The notes beneath the pieces are model-generated. The model was not told where the DNA came from and did no database searches. It was given only the letters and a program-made list of their open reading frames with translations. The translations under genes were made by a program, and so were the position numbers. A stretch of DNA of 64,000 nt from JBDHAC01 sp039588215. Its GTDB lineage: Bacteria > Gemmatimonadota > Gemmatimonadetes > Palauibacterales > Palauibacteraceae. Where the stretch lies: the NCBI GenBank assembly GCA_039588215.1, contig JBDHAD010000005.1:10584-74583 (forward strand), given 5' to 3'. Each line of letters starts with the position of its first letter. The stretch's first letter is position 1. Below are positions 1 through 7,718 of the stretch, piece after piece.

Positions 1-999
1 GGCTTCCGAAAGGTGCCGTTCAAGACGTACCACCTGTTCAGCGCGGGGATCGCCACGGTCGGACCCGAAGTGCTCCTCGGGTACGACGGCCGCTTTCGCG
101 AAATGTGGTCCGGGGTCGATGGCCTGATCCACGTCGAATACACCGGGATCAATAAACTCCGCTTCTACGGGTTCGGGAACGAGACCCCGGCCACGGAATC
201 CAGCTCCTTCTTCAAGGTCCAGCACCGCGAGCTCGAGATCAGCCTCGGTGTGGAGTGGCACGCGGGTGAGGACCGGGGGGGCGATCCGGCGGCCGGCACG
301 GACCCGCTGCGACCGACCTTCAAGATCGGCTTCGGCCCGGTCCTCAAGCACTCGAGCGCCCCGACTGACGACAACGCCGATCGATTCATTGGAGGCCTGG
401 ACCCGGCCCCGTACGGGCTTGGCTCGTTCGGGGAGGTGGGCGCCCAGGCCTGGTTTGCGATCGATACGCGCGACAACACCGGTTACGCGAAGCGAGGAGT
501 TCTCTTGCAGGGAGGCGGTGCCATCTATCCTGAGATCTGGGATGTCGAGTCCACCTTCGGCGAGGTACATGGTTCCGCTTCGGCGTACTTGACCGCCCCG
601 ATCCCCGCTGAGCCGACCCTCGCGCTACGCGTCGGTGGGCAGAAGGTGTTCGGGACCGTCCCGTTCCACGAGGCCGCGTACCTGGGCGGCCGGCGGTCGC
701 TGCGTGGCTTCAGGACCAGCCGTTTCGCGGGCGACGCCTCGCTGTACGGGAACGCCGAGCTTCGATTCGGGCTCGTCAGCTTCAACATGCTCGTTCCGAC
801 CCAGCTGGGGCTGTTCGGCGCGGCGGATGCGGGTCGTGTGTTCTTCGATGGCGATCCCGACGACGCCGACACGTGGCACACGGCCTTCGGAGGGGGCCTG
901 TGGCTGGCCTTCATGAACCGGCTTCAGTCGTTGAGCGTGGGGATCATGGAGGGGGACGACCTGACAGGGCTCTACATCAGCGCCGGGATGGCTTTCTAG
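1..999 (+). CDS. BamA/TamA (Omp85)-type outer-membrane beta-barrel protein, 5' truncated
   Basis: The reading frame is open from base 1, so this is the C-terminal part of a longer protein; the GTG at 13 is probably internal. The sequence alternates short amphipathic strands typical of an outer-membrane barrel. It contains a GGRRSLRGF motif near residue 230, matching the conserved RGF lock of Omp85 strand 6, and ends on a terminal phenylalanine (AGMAF), the C-terminal signature recognised by the BAM machinery. Omp85 proteins insert or translocate proteins or lipids at the outer membrane. Any N-terminal POTRA or enzymatic domain lies outside the window, so the exact role cannot be told. It meets the next gene tail to tail with a 4-base overlap. 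Confidence 0.72.
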   Translation, partial: GFRKVPFKTYHLFSAGIATVGPEVLLGYDGRFREMWSGVDGLIHVEYTGINKLRFYGFGNETPATESSSFFKVQHRELEISLGVEWHAGEDRGGDPAAGTDPLRPTFKIGFGPVLKHSSAPTDDNADRFIGGLDPAPYGLGSFGEVGAQAWFAIDTRDNTGYAKRGVLLQGGGAIYPEIWDVESTFGEVHGSASAYLTAPIPAEPTLALRVGGQKVFGTVPFHEAAYLGGRRSLRGFRTSRFAGDASLYGNAELRFGLVSFNMLVPTQLGLFGAADAGRVFFDGDPDDADTWHTAFGGGLWLAFMNRLQSLSVGIMEGDDLTGLYISAGMAF

Positions 1000-1976
1000 G
1001 CGCCGTCTTCTGCGGTCTGCGTGGAGCTGCTAGTCATATCTGTTGGGCCGATATCGGGATCGGGTGGGTCGCCGTTCCGCCTGTCCTCCCGCCCGTCGGG
1101 CGGGCGTCGCTCGTAAAGGCTCAGCCGAGCTCGCCCGCCGCCACCTTCGTCCGCAATGAGCAACGAACCCTGTGGAGTGAACGTGATCCCCTCGGCTTGA
1201 CGGTGCGCCCCGTCCGCGAACGCTTTCACCGACTGGACCTCACCCGCTTGATCGACCACCGCGATGGCCTCCTCTCGGGCGGCCACGATAAAGTAGTGCC
1301 CTGTCTCGGGGTGTCGCTCGATGCCGGAAGGGGAGAATCGATTCCCGGGTATGCCCTCCGTGAGCGCCGCTCGGGAGATCCGGATCACCGAGTCGCTCGC
1401 CATGGCGCGCTCGTCCACGGACCACCGGTAGATGTTCACGGATTCCCCGAGCTCCGGATCCCGCGCCGTCTTGCACAGGAGGAGCAGGGTCCGATCCGCC
1501 GGCTCGTAGGCCAGACCCTCGACCTCACACCGCCGCCCCACGCCCGTGCCGTAGGTGTTGAACAGCATTCGCTCGCCGTCCTCGCCCTCGGGGCTCTCGT
1601 ACAGGCGACCGTCGCTCGAAACCAGGTAGAAGTGGTCCTCGACCACCGCGATGCCCTCGAAGTCATCCACCGCGGTGACGTCGCCGAGGGCAAACGCCTT
1701 CACGAGCCGGCCTTCGAGAGGGTCGACTTCGTAGATCACGCCTCGCTCATCGTCGTGGGCGAACAGCCGGCCATCGCCCGAAGCGGCCAGACCGGAGATC
1801 TCGCGTAATCGGCCCGGGAGCCTCCACTGTGACTGCGGTCCGCCGGCCAGCGTGTAGTCGGACAACGTGGCCGGGTTCTCCTGCGCCTCGATGGCGGGAT
1901 TGGAGCGGCACGCCAGGAGGGCGCCCGCGAACAGGGCGACGCGAAGGGGGGAGGGAATCTCGCGGCGGCGCGGCAC
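996..1976 (-). CDS. SdiA-regulated/phytase-like beta-propeller lipoprotein
   Basis: A 326-residue protein. The chosen GTG start overlaps the stop of the upstream gene in the sequence TAGTG, which argues for translational coupling and against a longer upstream start. The N-terminus has a basic stretch, a hydrophobic run and a lipobox ending LLAC, so it should be a lipid-anchored envelope protein. The rest is made of short repeats with ISGLA, FEGIA, VEGLAY and AEGITF blades, as in the SdiA-regulated and esterase-like phytase propeller families. A ligand or enzymatic activity cannot be assigned. It is the second gene of a two-gene operon with the DUF4956 membrane protein. Confidence 0.68.
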   Translation of the reverse strand: MPRRREIPSPLRVALFAGALLACRSNPAIEAQENPATLSDYTLAGGPQSQWRLPGRLREISGLAASGDGRLFAHDDERGVIYEVDPLEGRLVKAFALGDVTAVDDFEGIAVVEDHFYLVSSDGRLYESPEGEDGERMLFNTYGTGVGRRCEVEGLAYEPADRTLLLLCKTARDPELGESVNIYRWSVDERAMASDSVIRISRAALTEGIPGNRFSPSGIERHPETGHYFIVAAREEAIAVVDQAGEVQSVKAFADGAHRQAEGITFTPQGSLLIADEGGGGRARLSLYERRPPDGREDRRNGDPPDPDIGPTDMTSSSTQTAEDGA

Positions 1977-3034
1977 TATTTTTCGAGCTTCAGGTTGCGA
2001 AACTCGGCCGCGACAATGCATTGGCCCACCCGTTGGCGAAGCGTCGCGATCAGGTCCTGCCCGGAGGCGTTCTTCGGCAGTCCGATGAGAAACTCGAGCG
2101 TCCATTCACCTTCCGGTGTGTCCGAGCTCTCGGCGAGCTGGTACTGCTTGGTGCCTTCCTCGAGCACTTCCTCGATCGCCTCGATGCACTCCTCGGTGTT
2201 GGGGGCGAGAACGACCAGTAGCCCGTTGTACTTCTTCGCGACCTTGCCGCCGCCGGCGATCTGCTCGCGCAGGCGCTGTCTGCGCTGGACGATCTCGGTG
2301 AGGCTGTCAGGCGTGAGGGCCGCGAGCGCGTTGGGGTCGCCGATCGTGAGGTTCCCCGATCCGGCCCCCGGCGTGCGTCCCGCGCCCGCCAGCACATCAC
2401 CCAGGCGCATCTTCGGCGCACGGCCGAGCTGGTCGGCGTAGATGTTTCCGATCTGGAACTTCCACATGAACAGGACGAGGTAGTTGAACAGCACCGTGGC
2501 GACCGCGGCGATGCCCAGCGCCTGGACCCCGGCAGCCAGCGCGGTTCCGATCGCCAGGAAGATGTACACCGCATCCTTCGTGTCCTTGAGGGTGTTCCGG
2601 AAGCGGACCGCCGCGACGATCCCGGCGAGGCTGAAGGCAAGCGCCACGCTGTCCTGGACGACGATCACGAGCGCTGTGACCGCGATCGGGAGGATAATGA
2701 CCGTGTGGACGACAGACTCGTCGTAGCCCTGCTGCTGGCGGGTGATCATGTACACCCACACGACGGGGGCAAGCAGCACCATGCTCCCGACCATCGCCAG
2801 GGTCGCGAACAGGAGTGATTCGACCGGCCCGCGCATCGAGCCTTCGCTCACGCCGACCGGATCGCCACCCCCCAGGAAGCCCCGCTGTGCCAGGTCGCTC
2901 AGACGCTCACCCGAGAACGAATCGAGTACCACCGGGAAGAGGAGTGCGACGCCGTACAACAGTGCCGCGGCGATCATGTAGTAGCCGGTGAGGCGCAGGA
3001 AGGGAGAGCCCAGGAAACCGGGGCGGCGGCTCAT
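1976..3034 (-). CDS. DUF4956 family integral membrane protein
   Basis: A 352-residue protein with about five hydrophobic segments in its first 210 residues and a soluble C-terminal region. The block around VRFRNTLKDTKDAVYIF followed by a glycine/alanine-rich helix is the hallmark of the DUF4956 family, whose function is unknown. The ATG at 3034 is preceded by GGAG at a nine-base spacing; longer forms would start in low-quality sequence. The C-terminal 110 residues resemble a regulatory domain (an IEEVLEEGTKQY-type helix). It starts the operon with the lipoprotein at 996-1976. Confidence 0.75.
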   Translation of the reverse strand: MSRRPGFLGSPFLRLTGYYMIAAALLYGVALLFPVVLDSFSGERLSDLAQRGFLGGGDPVGVSEGSMRGPVESLLFATLAMVGSMVLLAPVVWVYMITRQQQGYDESVVHTVIILPIAVTALVIVVQDSVALAFSLAGIVAAVRFRNTLKDTKDAVYIFLAIGTALAAGVQALGIAAVATVLFNYLVLFMWKFQIGNIYADQLGRAPKMRLGDVLAGAGRTPGAGSGNLTIGDPNALAALTPDSLTEIVQRRQRLREQIAGGGKVAKKYNGLLVVLAPNTEECIEAIEEVLEEGTKQYQLAESSDTPEGEWTLEFLIGLPKNASGQDLIATLRQRVGQCIVAAEFRNLKLEK

Positions 3035-3196
3035 TCGAATCGGACTCCATGCAGGTGTTTGCGCGGCTTGCGGCCCGCAAAGACAACGCGCCACGAACGG
3101 TGTCGGTTCGCCGAACGGTTGCAGAGACGCCCGGGGATGTCAATATAGCGGGGCCCTGCCTGCCGCCCCGCTGCCCAAAACCGGAGGGTCTCGAAA

Positions 3197-5026
3197 ATGA
3201 CGCCGACACCGTCTCCAGCCACCGATTTCGAGCGAGATCTGCTCGAGCGAGTCGATTTCGACCACGGGTGGGGGCTGATTGAGCGCTTCACGACCCTGGT
3301 GCGCGAATCCGGCGCGTCGGAGGAGCACGAGGCCGCGGAGTACATCTCAGCGCAGCTTACCGCGCTGGGGATCGAGCATGAGGTGCACGAGCCGGTCCTC
3401 TACCTGTCACTGCCGCGTGAGTCCTGGGTCGGGGTGGACGGTGACCGGATCCGTGCGAAACCTCCCTCGTTTTCGACTTCCACGCCGGCACAGGGCTTGT
3501 CAGGGACGGCCATCTACGTGCCCGCTGAGCGAATGCGCGGCACGGGCGACCTGTTCGAGAGTCGCCAGGGGCCGGAGCTGCCCGACGTGGCGGGCAAGAT
3601 CATCGTCACCGAGGGATACGCGATGCCGCTGACGGTCCAGCGCTTCGAGGCCGCGGGCGCGATCGGACAAATCTACATCAACCCGGGGGAGAACATTCAC
3701 TGGGGGATCTGCACGCCGATATGGGGAACTCCGACCGCCGAGAACTTGGGCGCGAAACCGAAGACCCCGGTCGTCGCGATCAGCAGCCCGGACGGCGAGC
3801 GGCTTCGAGCCATGCTCTCCGGGCCCAGGGATACACCGACGAATACCCATGTCGCGCTGACGCTGCATGCCCAGCTCGAGGAGGGCTGGTATCCCTGCAA
3901 GCTTCCCGTCGCCACGATTCTCGGCGTTTCGGACGACTTCCTGCTCGCACACGGGCATTACGACTCCTGGGACGTCGGGATCGGGGACAACGCGGTGGGC
4001 GATGCGACCCTGCTCGAGCTCGCGCGGGTGTTCCACGAGGGCAGGGAAGGGCTACGTCGCACGCTCAAGGTGGCCTGGTGGCCAGCGCACTCGACGGGTC
4101 GTTATGGGGGATCGACGTGGTTCGCAGACGCATTCGCCCTCGAGCTCCGAAAGCGGTGCGTCGCCGCGGTGAACATCGATTCGCCCGGGTGCTGGCACGC
4201 CACCGCATACGAGGAAGTGATGTGGATGGCCGAAGCCGAGGCCCTTTGCCGCGACGCGATCCGCGACGCCACCGGGGCGGAGGCGATCGGCCAGCGGCCG
4301 CTACGCGCGGGGGACTATTCCTTCAACCAGATCGGGCTCACCTCGTTCTTCATGTTGCTCTCGAACATCCCCGCCGAGGAGCGCGAGACGCTTGGCTTCT
4401 ACCCTACCGGCGGGTGCGGGGGCAACATCGCCTGGCACACGGAAGACGACGTTTTCCATGTAGCCGAGCGCGCGAACCTGGAGCGCGATCTCGCCGTGTA
4501 CGTGACGGCGCTCACGCGCGTCCTGAACGCGGAGATCCTCCCGTTCGACTTCCGCGGCACCGTGGAGGAGTTGGGTGAGGCCCTGAGTCGGTACGCGGTG
4601 GCGGCCGGCGAGTGGCTGGACCTGTCGCCCGCCCTCGAGGAGCTGGCGGGGCTGCGTCGGGAGCTGGACTGGCTGTACGACGAAGATGTCCCCATCAGCG
4701 GGAACGGAGGGCCTCCGATGGGCGAAACGGGGGTCGCCGTAGGGACTTCCGAGTCGCTCAGCGCAGAAAGCTTCAACGCGATCCTGATGGAGCTTGCGCG
4801 GATCCTGGTGCCGCTCGTTTACGCGGAAGGCGAGCGGTTCGACCACGACCCGGCGCTGCCACGCGCCGTGATCCCGAAGCTCGCCGGGGTGAGACGGCTC
4901 GCCGCCGTGGCGGAGGTGGATCCGGACCACCTTCCGTTTCTTCAGACGGGGCTTCGCCGGCGGGTGAATCAGGTCGCGAACCGGTTGTACGAGGCCGCGC
5001 AGGTGGTTGGCCGGGCGCGCTGGTAG
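3197..5026 (+). CDS. M28-family metallopeptidase-like protein with PA-like insert
   Basis: A 609-residue protein without a signal peptide, so probably cytoplasmic. A PA-like region (about residues 95-230) is followed by an M28 fold. Visible metal-site motifs are HGHYDSW near residue 252, DNAVGDA near 265, NIDSPG near 325 and WHTEDD near 412. Classical M28 enzymes have an adjacent Glu-Glu pair before the GS motif (EExGxxGS); here the equivalent reads HSTGRYGGS near residue 296, so the usual catalytic glutamate is absent. It is either a subfamily with altered chemistry or a non-peptidase. A gene starts nine bases downstream, suggesting an operon with the symporter. Confidence 0.75.
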   Translation: MTPTPSPATDFERDLLERVDFDHGWGLIERFTTLVRESGASEEHEAAEYISAQLTALGIEHEVHEPVLYLSLPRESWVGVDGDRIRAKPPSFSTSTPAQGLSGTAIYVPAERMRGTGDLFESRQGPELPDVAGKIIVTEGYAMPLTVQRFEAAGAIGQIYINPGENIHWGICTPIWGTPTAENLGAKPKTPVVAISSPDGERLRAMLSGPRDTPTNTHVALTLHAQLEEGWYPCKLPVATILGVSDDFLLAHGHYDSWDVGIGDNAVGDATLLELARVFHEGREGLRRTLKVAWWPAHSTGRYGGSTWFADAFALELRKRCVAAVNIDSPGCWHATAYEEVMWMAEAEALCRDAIRDATGAEAIGQRPLRAGDYSFNQIGLTSFFMLLSNIPAEERETLGFYPTGGCGGNIAWHTEDDVFHVAERANLERDLAVYVTALTRVLNAEILPFDFRGTVEELGEALSRYAVAAGEWLDLSPALEELAGLRRELDWLYDEDVPISGNGGPPMGETGVAVGTSESLSAESFNAILMELARILVPLVYAEGERFDHDPALPRAVIPKLAGVRRLAAVAEVDPDHLPFLQTGLRRRVNQVANRLYEAAQVVGRARW

Positions 5027-5034
5027 AGCGCCGG

Positions 5035-5751
5035 ATGTCGCTTGTCCCGCCCATTTTGGCCGGCGTGCTCCTCATCGCCGCCGGCGCTCACGCCCCGGTG
5101 TCTTCGCCCTCTCCAGCGGTGTCCCCCCCCTCTGCGGTGTCGCCCCCTCCTGCGGCATCGTCCGACACGGTGGTGATTCGTCTCGGTCCCGATGCCGCCG
5201 ACATCACGCAGCGGGTTCCGGCGCTGGATGGGACCGTCGAAGCGCACGCGATACGCCTCGACGGCCAGTACCTGGAGCTCGTATACGCGGGCGTGGCCGG
5301 AGAGCCCGTATCCGATCCCGATCTCGGACTTCTGCCCGGCGCGTACCATCTCCAGGTCGCCGAAGACGCGCCGATCGACCTGCGGTATCGGGTCACCGGC
5401 CGACTCGACCGGATCCCGCTGTTCGTTCCGTCACCCGAGGCGCAGATGGCCGCCGGCCTCGTGACGCTGCGCGTCGAGCTGGCCCCCGATTCGGCCTCGA
5501 GTCTGGATCTCGGGACGAGCCTGCCGCGCTTCCAGCGGAACGCCGAGGGCGCCCTGGTCGCGAGTCTCTCGAGCGTCCCGACTTTCGTGAGGCTGGACGC
5601 GTCGGGCGGCCTGTCTTTCGCGCGGGCCGCGGACCTCGCGGCGGTCGCACTGCTCCTCCTCGCGGCCGTTTGGGCGTGGCGCACGGCCCGCCGTTCCGAA
5701 GCCCTGGGGGGCGCGGGGACGCGCCCTAGTCGGCCGGACGAAGTCGAATGA
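5035..5751 (+). CDS. Exported protein with C-terminal membrane anchor, function unknown
   Basis: A 238-residue protein. It has an N-terminal hydrophobic signal (residues 4-18), a Pro/Ser/Ala-rich linker of repeated VSPPS-type units to about residue 42, a beta-rich domain of about 150 residues, and a C-terminal hydrophobic helix (about 200-220) followed by positive charges. This predicts a periplasmic domain tethered to the inner membrane. No family is recognised. The ATG lies eight bases after the peptidase stop, and its own TGA overlaps the next ATG (ATGA), so it is translated with its neighbours. Confidence 0.6.
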   Translation: MSLVPPILAGVLLIAAGAHAPVSSPSPAVSPPSAVSPPPAASSDTVVIRLGPDAADITQRVPALDGTVEAHAIRLDGQYLELVYAGVAGEPVSDPDLGLLPGAYHLQVAEDAPIDLRYRVTGRLDRIPLFVPSPEAQMAAGLVTLRVELAPDSASSLDLGTSLPRFQRNAEGALVASLSSVPTFVRLDASGGLSFARAADLAAVALLLLAAVWAWRTARRSEALGGAGTRPSRPDEVE

Positions 5752-5984
5752 CTACAGGCCTCCTGATCGTAATCGTGTCGCTATCGGCTCTCCTGGTGAC
5801 CGGCTCGATCCTCGTCGCCGTGCGTCACTTCTGGAAGCTGGAGCAAGAGCTGGACGAAGGGATCGCGCGTCTGCTCGCCGAGCCCGAACCGGAATCCGAC
5901 GCCGAACCGCCATCACCCCGGCCGGCATCATCCGAGCCGAACCGAACCTCGCAGGATAGCGAGAACGGCGGGGGAAGCGCCTGA
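5748..5984 (+). CDS. Small single-pass membrane protein
   Basis: A 78-residue protein with one strongly hydrophobic helix (residues 4-24), a charged amphipathic stretch (WKLEQELDEGIARLLAE) and a low-complexity acidic/proline tail. It overlaps the preceding gene by four bases and ends three bases before the symporter start. Such a position suits a small accessory subunit of the transporter, but this is inferred from context only. Confidence 0.55.
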   Translation: MTTGLLIVIVSLSALLVTGSILVAVRHFWKLEQELDEGIARLLAEPEPESDAEPPSPRPASSEPNRTSQDSENGGGSA

Positions 5985-5987
5985 CCC

Positions 5988-7436
5988 GTGGGTCCGATCT
6001 TCTACCTGGTCCTCGGGATCTACCTCGTGATCATCATGTGGATCTCCGTGTGGAGCTATTTCCACACGGAGACCGAGGTCGATTTTCTCGCCGCCGGTCG
6101 CTCGATCGGCCCGATCGTCGGCGGCGCGGTGCTGGCCGCCACGCAGATCAGCGCCGGCACGTTCGTGGGCACGGCGGGGCGCCACTACCTGACCGGGGTC
6201 TCGTGGTGGTTCCCGTGGCTCGGGCTGTGGACCGGGTGGCTCGTCTCGGCATTCTTCGTCGCTCCGAAGCTGAGGCGGTTCGGGGCGCTCACGGTCCCCG
6301 ACTACATATCGGTCCGCTACGGGAGCGACCGCGCCGGGGCTTTGGCGGGCGTGCTGATCGTGGTGGCCTACACGATCTATCTGGTGGCCCAGTTCCAGGC
6401 GGGCGGGGAGATCGCCGAGGTCGTATTCGGGATTCGCCCGATCACCGCGATGCTCCTCATCGTGGCGAGCACGGCCATCTACACCCTGCTGGGCGGCGTA
6501 CGCTCGAGCTCGTACATCGAGTTCCTACAGACGCTCATCATGGTGGGGGCGTTGCTGGTGGCTGTCCCGGTCCTCCTGGACCAGGTCGGCGGTCTGAACC
6601 ACATGGACGCGATCCGCAGCTCGTTCCGGTTTCTGGAATCGCTCGACGACCGGCTGATCGGCTGGTACTTCCGCCCGCTGGAGCTGCTCGCCTTCGCGGT
6701 GGCCTTCGGGCTCTCGATCGCGGCGGCGCCCTACGAGTTGACCCGCTTCTACTCGATGCGCGACGAGCGCACGGTGCGCCGCGCCATCTTCGTATCGATC
6801 GGGTTCCAGGTCGTGATCAGCGTGTGCATCATGTCGATCGGTCTCCTCATGCGGGTGCTCTTCCCGAGCCTCCCTTCGCAGGATCAGGCGACCGCGGTCA
6901 TGGCGTTCCAGGTGCTCCCACCGGTGGTCGGAGCGCTCCTGCTGGTGGCCATGTTGTCGGCGATCATGTCGACCGTCAATTCCGTGCTGCTCGTGACCGG
7001 CGCGGGCGTGGCGCACGACCTGTACGGAAAGTTCTTCCGGCCCAATGCCAGCCAAAAGCACCTCGTGAACGTGAACCGGGTCGCGATCGTGGTGCTAGCC
7101 ATCATCCCGGTCTTCTTCGCGCTCCAGAAGCTGGGAGACGTGCAGGGGATCGTGCTCGAGCAAGCCAAGTTCATCGCCTCGTTCTTCTTCGTCCCGGTCG
7201 TGATCGGCCTCAACTGGCGACGCGGGACGGCCAAGGGTGCCGTCACCGGCATGCTGGGCGGTTTTCTGGCCTGTCTGCTCTGGGAGCTGTTCGCGCAGGA
7301 GCGTCTCTTCCCCCGCTTCGGGGTCGATGCGGTCGAGGTGGGAGTGCTGACGAGCCTGGCCCTGTTCGTGGTCGTATCGCGGTTGACGAAGCCTTCCCCG
7401 ACACAGCAGCTGGAGGTGTTCTTCGGGGAGGATTGA
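5988..7436 (+). CDS. Sodium:solute symporter (SSS family)
   Basis: A 482-residue polytopic protein with about thirteen hydrophobic segments. The FLAAGRSIG motif near residue 30, the QISAGTFVGTAG segment and the SAIMSTVNSVLLV motif near residue 325 are typical of the SSS/LeuT-fold sodium symporters that take up sugars, amino acids or carboxylates. The substrate cannot be read from the sequence. The GTG start has a GGGGAAG ribosome-binding site and follows the small membrane gene by three bases. Linkage to a peptidase-like gene hints at import of a hydrolysis product. Confidence 0.85.
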   Translation: MGPIFYLVLGIYLVIIMWISVWSYFHTETEVDFLAAGRSIGPIVGGAVLAATQISAGTFVGTAGRHYLTGVSWWFPWLGLWTGWLVSAFFVAPKLRRFGALTVPDYISVRYGSDRAGALAGVLIVVAYTIYLVAQFQAGGEIAEVVFGIRPITAMLLIVASTAIYTLLGGVRSSSYIEFLQTLIMVGALLVAVPVLLDQVGGLNHMDAIRSSFRFLESLDDRLIGWYFRPLELLAFAVAFGLSIAAAPYELTRFYSMRDERTVRRAIFVSIGFQVVISVCIMSIGLLMRVLFPSLPSQDQATAVMAFQVLPPVVGALLLVAMLSAIMSTVNSVLLVTGAGVAHDLYGKFFRPNASQKHLVNVNRVAIVVLAIIPVFFALQKLGDVQGIVLEQAKFIASFFFVPVVIGLNWRRGTAKGAVTGMLGGFLACLLWELFAQERLFPRFGVDAVEVGVLTSLALFVVVSRLTKPSPTQQLEVFFGED

Positions 7437-7718
7437 GGCGGTCAGGTCGCCGACAGGCAGGTGGCGCGCCCGCGCACCAGCGGACGCACCGAGCGCTGAT
7501 CCCGAGTCGGGCCGACGTAACGTTCGGACTACTCTTGCGGGTCGACGTCGACAGGCGGGAACGAGAGGTCCGGCCGGATCAGGCCTTCCATGACTTCGAT
7601 TCGGCGCGTAAAGGCGAGCGCCTTCCCGAGCAAGGCGTCTGCGTCTCCACCCACCGTCTCACGGATCTTCGCGGTGCGGGCTGCGTATTCGGCCTCGCTC
7701 TCCGCCGACAGGGCCAGG

